A DNA stretch of 37,249 bases from Lachnospiraceae bacterium (GTDB lineage Bacteria > Bacillota > Clostridia > Lachnospirales > Lachnospiraceae): the NCBI GenBank assembly GCA_015057375.1, contig SVEM01000017.1:1-37249 (forward strand), given 5' to 3'. Below are positions 33,978-37,249 of this stretch, one piece after another. Position numbers and translations under genes: made by a program. Below the pieces are notes generated by a model. The model was not told the DNA's origin. It saw nothing but the letters and a program-made list of their open reading frames with translations, and did not search any database. The stretch's first letter is position 1; each line of letters starts with the position of its first letter.

Positions 33978-35477
33978 TCAACCCCATTTTTTCGTGAGGT
34001 AATCTATATAATATCTTATATTAAACTCTTCTCCCATCATCTTCTTAAGAAGCTGATTTGTTCCATACATTTTGCCGTATCTGTATATATTTTCCCTGAG
34101 ATAACTTGTTATATCCGAAAGATTTCCGTCTTTCATATATTTTTCCACAGGCATAATGTCTGCAAGGTGACTGTATATCTGCGCCGAAACAGCACTTCCT
34201 ATAAGATATGAAGGGAAATATCCGAACTCACCCATTGACCAGTGAATATCCTGAAGCACACCCTGCGCATCATTTTCAGGCTTGATTCCAAGATACTTCT
34301 CATATCTTTTATTCCACTCTGAAGGCAGGTCCTTGACATCAATCTTCCCTGAAAAAAGAAGTTTTTCAAGCTCATATCTTATAATGATGTGTAAAGGATA
34401 GGTAAGCTCATCGGCGGCAATTCTTATCGGTCCCGGTGTCACTGCATTTACCGCATCCATGAATTTCTCAAAAGAAACATCTTTTAATTTATCGGAAAAT
34501 GTATCTGTAAGACGCGCATATAATGGTTTCCAGAAACACTCATTTCTACCAATCATATTTTCATAAAATCTGGACTGACCTTCGTGCATTCCCATGGACG
34601 TTCCTTCGCCGAGAACGGTAAGTGTCAAAGTGTCTGATATTCCCTGTTCATACAGAGCATGCCCACCCTCATGAATTATTGAAAATATAGGTTCAAGAAT
34701 GTTATCCGCATTAAAGCTGTTGGTAATACGCACATCATGATTGTGCATGTTTATCGTAAACGGATGCTCACTTTCACCGATTGTCCCGCGTCTGTTGTTA
34801 AAACCGATATAATCAGCTATATAACTGCAAAACTCCCTAAGGGCCGGAATATCCTCTTTCTCCAGCTTAAGAAATGAACAGTCCGTCTCTTTAACATTTT
34901 TCACAAGCGGAATAACGGCAGTTTTCACCTGCTCAAATATATCATCCAGTTCTTCCGACATAAAATCCCGTTCAAATGATGACAAAAGCACATCATATTC
35001 GTTTCTCCCCTTATATTTCTCTTTACTGCTTTTCTTTATATAAGAGGCAAACTTCTTTTTAATATCAACAATCTTCTCAAGCTCCGGTGCAAACTCATCA
35101 AATGACTTGTTTTTTCTTGCCTGCGCCCATACATTAACGCTTCTTGCCGTAAGCTCCGAAAACTCTTTATACTCATCTGCAGGGATAGGCATAAGCTCTC
35201 TGTTCTTTCTTACCGCTTCTTTTACAATACATCTTTCTACAGCAGTAAGCTTGCCTTTTTTAGCGTCTTTTACGCATTTGTCGAGTAAATGTGTAAACTC
35301 TTTTTTAGTGAAAATATCGTGATACTCACCGGCAATTATGCCCGTTACCTTAGACATATTTTCGTCAGATTCAGCAGGAGCATTTACCTGCCCGTCATAA
35401 TCAATAAGATTAAGAACCGAAGTAAATGCTGCCGCTTTTTTTAAATGTATATTTAGTTTTTCAAAATTTCCTGACAT
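33978..35477 (-). CDS. M32 carboxypeptidase (Taq-type)
   Basis: A cytoplasmic zinc carboxypeptidase of 499 residues, family M32. All six family signatures are present: HPF (238-240), DVRIT (248-252), zinc motif HEGGH (269-273), HEGQ with the third ligand Glu299, IRIAAD, and GVLQDIHW. The usual HEMGH is HEGGH here, which keeps all ligands. The fold is mostly helical. The start at 35477 (ATG) is preferred over the in-frame TTG at 35486 because AAAGGAG lies 9 nt upstream of it. It follows the small DUF6472-type gene by 63 bp and precedes the CPBP protease by 13 bp. Confidence 0.94.
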   Translation of the reverse strand: MSGNFEKLNIHLKKAAAFTSVLNLIDYDGQVNAPAESDENMSKVTGIIAGEYHDIFTKKEFTHLLDKCVKDAKKGKLTAVERCIVKEAVRKNRELMPIPADEYKEFSELTARSVNVWAQARKNKSFDEFAPELEKIVDIKKKFASYIKKSSKEKYKGRNEYDVLLSSFERDFMSEELDDIFEQVKTAVIPLVKNVKETDCSFLKLEKEDIPALREFCSYIADYIGFNNRRGTIGESEHPFTINMHNHDVRITNSFNADNILEPIFSIIHEGGHALYEQGISDTLTLTVLGEGTSMGMHEGQSRFYENMIGRNECFWKPLYARLTDTFSDKLKDVSFEKFMDAVNAVTPGPIRIAADELTYPLHIIIRYELEKLLFSGKIDVKDLPSEWNKRYEKYLGIKPENDAQGVLQDIHWSMGEFGYFPSYLIGSAVSAQIYSHLADIMPVEKYMKDGNLSDITSYLRENIYRYGKMYGTNQLLKKMMGEEFNIRYYIDYLTKKWG

Positions 35478-35540
35478 GTATAGCAACTCCTTTGCATGTT
35501 ATTCAAAGGTATAGTATACGCGTAGCGAAGAATACTTATA

Positions 35541-35714
35541 CTACATCTGATGTCTTACAACCGCATATTCATCCCCATTTCGATAATAAGGACATTCGCT
35601 TTTATGGCTCGACATCATTCGAAAATATTCGTCCTCGTCCAGATTGACCGAGCAGAAATATTCTTCGTATTCTTCATCATATTCATTATAAGCGCAAGTA
35701 TCGCACTGACTCAT
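35541..35714 (-). CDS. Small Cys-containing protein, DUF6472-like
   Basis: A 57-residue acidic protein. It begins MSQCDTCAYNEYDEEYEEYF, followed by CSVNLDEDEYFRMM, then ECPYYRNGDEY and ends VVRHQM. Four Cys (C4, C7, C21, C41) could form a zinc site. The CxxCxxYxYDEEY, NLDEDE and CPYY pattern fits the short DUF6472 proteins common in Lachnospiraceae, as I recall them. GGGAG lies 7 nt before the ATG. It sits 15 bp after the esterase gene and may be cotranscribed. Function unknown. Confidence 0.8.
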   Translation of the reverse strand: MSQCDTCAYNEYDEEYEEYFCSVNLDEDEYFRMMSSHKSECPYYRNGDEYAVVRHQM

Positions 35715-35729
35715 AACATTCTCCCGTAA

Positions 35730-37007
35730 TTATTCGTAAAATGCAACCTTAAGGAAATGATACAGACCATTCTTCCATACATCCATAGTATGGTCGCCAG
35801 GTATTGTATAGTAATAATGATTTACACCATTATTAACAAGTGCATTGTGATAACGCTCAGGCTCATTTCTAACCATGCTGTCATTTGCACCATTCATAAT
35901 CATACAGGTTGTGTTCTGCATATATTCCTCAGGAAGTGTAAACTCTTCCTCAGTAAAATATCCTGTCTCATAAAGTCCCCAGTTTTCATATTCAAATATT
36001 CCGAATGCAGGACTGAATGCACCGACATATGCAATTTTTTCAGGAATCTTAAATCCTATGTATAATGATTCTCTTCCACCCATTGAAAGACCGGCAATTC
36101 CGGTATTCTCACGTCCTGTAAGTATCGGATAATTTTCTTCCATATATGGCATTACATCTTCCTGAAGTTCAAATAAGAAATTAGTCCATGCCGCCATATG
36201 GTCAAGGGAAAGTGAATCGGATGGATTAGCACCGTCGTTCATTCTTGCTCTACAGTTAACGAGAACCATAATCATAGGCTTCGCTTCATCTTTAGCAATA
36301 AGGTTTCCAAGTATAACTTCAGGGTTTCCGCCTATCCAGTCACCTTCGTCACCATTACCGCCGTGGCAGAGATATAATACAGGATACTCTCCGTTAGGAT
36401 CATAATTCGGAGGTGTGATAACGTTCATTGCTCTTTCTTTGCCTACAGTTGTAGAGTAGTATGTAACTCTGGAAAGTGTACCATATGCTACACCGTTCTG
36501 TCTCTGGTCAAATCCGCTAGGTGTACTTGTATCATTTAATACAAGTGGCGCTCTTGTAGGTGCTACGGTTGGCTCCGGAGTTGGCTCTTCTGTTGGCGCG
36601 ACCGTTGGCTCAACTGTTGGCTGTATGGCCGGTGTTTGTGTCTGGTCCGGTGTTGGAACTACATTATCATTTGGCATGTTATTTACCTTTACCGTAACTT
36701 TTCCAACCTTGCGTGTTTTCTTACCAATACGCTCTTTAACGGTAACCTTTGTCTTACCTGCTTTCTTTCCGGTAACAACACCTTTTTTGTTTACCGCAGC
36801 AATCTTCTTTGATGCAGATTTGAAGGTGTACACTGCACCTTTAACCTTTTTCTTGATCTTGATTTTCTTCTTTTCACCGACTTTTACACTAATCTTCTTT
36901 GAAGATAATGTCGCCCTTTTTGCTGCTGTTGCTCCACTTGCTCCTACTCCTGTTACTGCAAGAACAAATGCAAGTGATAATGATAAAATTTTATTACATT
37001 TTTTCAT
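35730..37007 (-). CDS. Secreted BIG2-linked esterase (CE1/esterase D-like)
   Basis: 425 residues. The signal peptide (about 1-28) ends near ATAA. Residues about 32-108 form a Lys-rich BIG2 domain like the protein at 23.1 kb (SASKKIAAVNKKGVVTGKK). A Pro/Thr/Glu linker follows (about 110-155). The C-terminal alpha/beta hydrolase (about 165-425) has LYLCHGGNGDEGDW for the oxyanion region, nucleophile GLSMGG, Asp in NGANDSMV and His in PGDHTMDVW. It resembles acetylxylan or feruloyl esterases of CE1, so removing acyl groups from plant polysaccharide is likely but not proven. The frame extends to 37022; the AGGGGG falls inside that extension, so I start at 37007. Confidence 0.87.
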   Translation of the reverse strand: MKKCNKILSLSLAFVLAVTGVGASGATAAKRATLSSKKISVKVGEKKKIKIKKKVKGAVYTFKSASKKIAAVNKKGVVTGKKAGKTKVTVKERIGKKTRKVGKVTVKVNNMPNDNVVPTPDQTQTPAIQPTVEPTVAPTEEPTPEPTVAPTRAPLVLNDTSTPSGFDQRQNGVAYGTLSRVTYYSTTVGKERAMNVITPPNYDPNGEYPVLYLCHGGNGDEGDWIGGNPEVILGNLIAKDEAKPMIMVLVNCRARMNDGANPSDSLSLDHMAAWTNFLFELQEDVMPYMEENYPILTGRENTGIAGLSMGGRESLYIGFKIPEKIAYVGAFSPAFGIFEYENWGLYETGYFTEEEFTLPEEYMQNTTCMIMNGANDSMVRNEPERYHNALVNNGVNHYYYTIPGDHTMDVWKNGLYHFLKVAFYE

Positions 37008-37034
37008 GATGAACCCCCTCATACAATTGTCTGT

Positions 37035-37108
37035 ATAATAACTTAAGTTATTATCATTTCAGAATCATTTATATTGATATTTTAATGGTGTAGACAGAGT
37101 GATGTCAA
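37035..37108 (-). promoter_or_regulatory. Esterase promoter with 20 bp palindrome
   Basis: On the minus strand a perfect TTGACA (37108-37103) and a weak TTAAAA (37085-37080) are 17 bp apart. Between them and the start codon lies a perfect 20 bp palindrome at 37035-37054 (centre CTTAAG). It may be an operator just downstream of transcription start, or a leader hairpin. Confidence 0.5.
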
Positions 37109-37143
37109 TATCTTATATAAAATTAGACCATAAAATTAAACTA

Positions 37144-37188
37144 CATAAAAAGAGACTAAACCTACGATCTAATATCATTGATTTAGTC
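37144..37188 (-). terminator. Terminator of the gene entering from the right edge
   Basis: Stem on the minus strand GGGACTAAA/TTTAGTCTC, 9 bp with one wobble (core arms 37182-37188 and 37154-37160), followed by CTTTTTATG. The loop is long (21 nt). Confidence 0.55.
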
Positions 37189-37213
37189 CCTAATTTTAGG
37201 TTTTTATTGTATG

Positions 37214-37249
37214 TTAAGGCTCTAAAGATGGTGCTGCTGTAGGTATTGG
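37214..37249 (-). CDS. C-terminal end of an unidentified gene
   Basis: An open frame entering from the right edge reads PIPTAAPSLEP then TAA. Only 11 codons are visible, Pro/Ala-rich, so no identity can be given. A terminator-like hairpin 26 nt further on supports a gene ending here. Confidence 0.35.
   Translation of the reverse strand, partial: PIPTAAPSLEP

Overview
The window reads as chromosomal core from a low-GC Gram-positive anaerobe, most likely a gut Lachnospiraceae (Clostridia). The pointers are strong AGGAGG-type ribosome binding sites, a homodimeric GlyRS, the era-yqzL-recO-glyS gene order, an FMN-riboswitch ribDEBAH operon, lysine-rich Ig-like (BIG2) secreted proteins and a small Cys-containing DUF6472-type protein. 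I see no transposase, integrase, phage gene, rRNA, tRNA or CRISPR array. Nearly everything is on the minus strand; only the BIG2 protein at 23.1 kb, sstT and csp are on the plus strand.

Layout. 1-9.3 kb: the start of purM, a DEAD-box helicase, isocitrate dehydrogenase, ung, hisF and hisH, then (upstream in transcription) a histidine kinase/response regulator pair, a membrane-anchored trigger-factor-like FKBP isomerase and an unrecognised Cys-containing membrane protein. 9.4-11.4 kb: a secreted leucine-rich-repeat protein and a gene-free stretch with tandem hairpin array A. 11.4-14.6 kb: the RNA quality-control block secG, rnr, smpB and ssrA (tmRNA). 14.6-18.3 kb: gpmI, an SGNH hydrolase and a FAD oxidoreductase with a C-terminal Rieske domain. 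18.3-22.1 kb: the riboflavin operon ribD-ribE-ribBA-ribH behind an FMN riboswitch and terminator. 22.1-25.5 kb: an EamA transporter, a secreted BIG2 protein and sstT. 25.5-25.9 kb: hairpin array B. 25.9-32.3 kb: a run of M16C peptidase, era, yqzL-like, recO and glyS from one promoter. 32.4-33.2 kb: csp and hairpin array C. 33.2-37.2 kb: a CPBP protease, an M32 carboxypeptidase, the DUF6472-type protein, a secreted BIG2-linked esterase, and the tail of another gene.

The most unusual signal is the three gene-free tandem hairpin arrays (A 10985-11244, B 25558-25862, C 32889-33120). A and B share the same stem core (CCCTACTA...TAGTAGGG), the same 27-28 nt arm-to-arm offset and a 53-54 nt period, although they lie 14 kb apart next to unrelated genes. 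C has the same design with a different stem core (TTCTTCCCAT...ATGGGAAGAA) and a 63-64 nt period. None matches an element I recognise. They sit in pockets flanked by terminators or by convergent gene ends, so they may be a dispersed structured-RNA or DNA-hairpin repeat family of this genome. Array B happens to be open in one frame as an 18-residue repeat protein. All functional statements come from reading motifs in the sequence; no searches were run.
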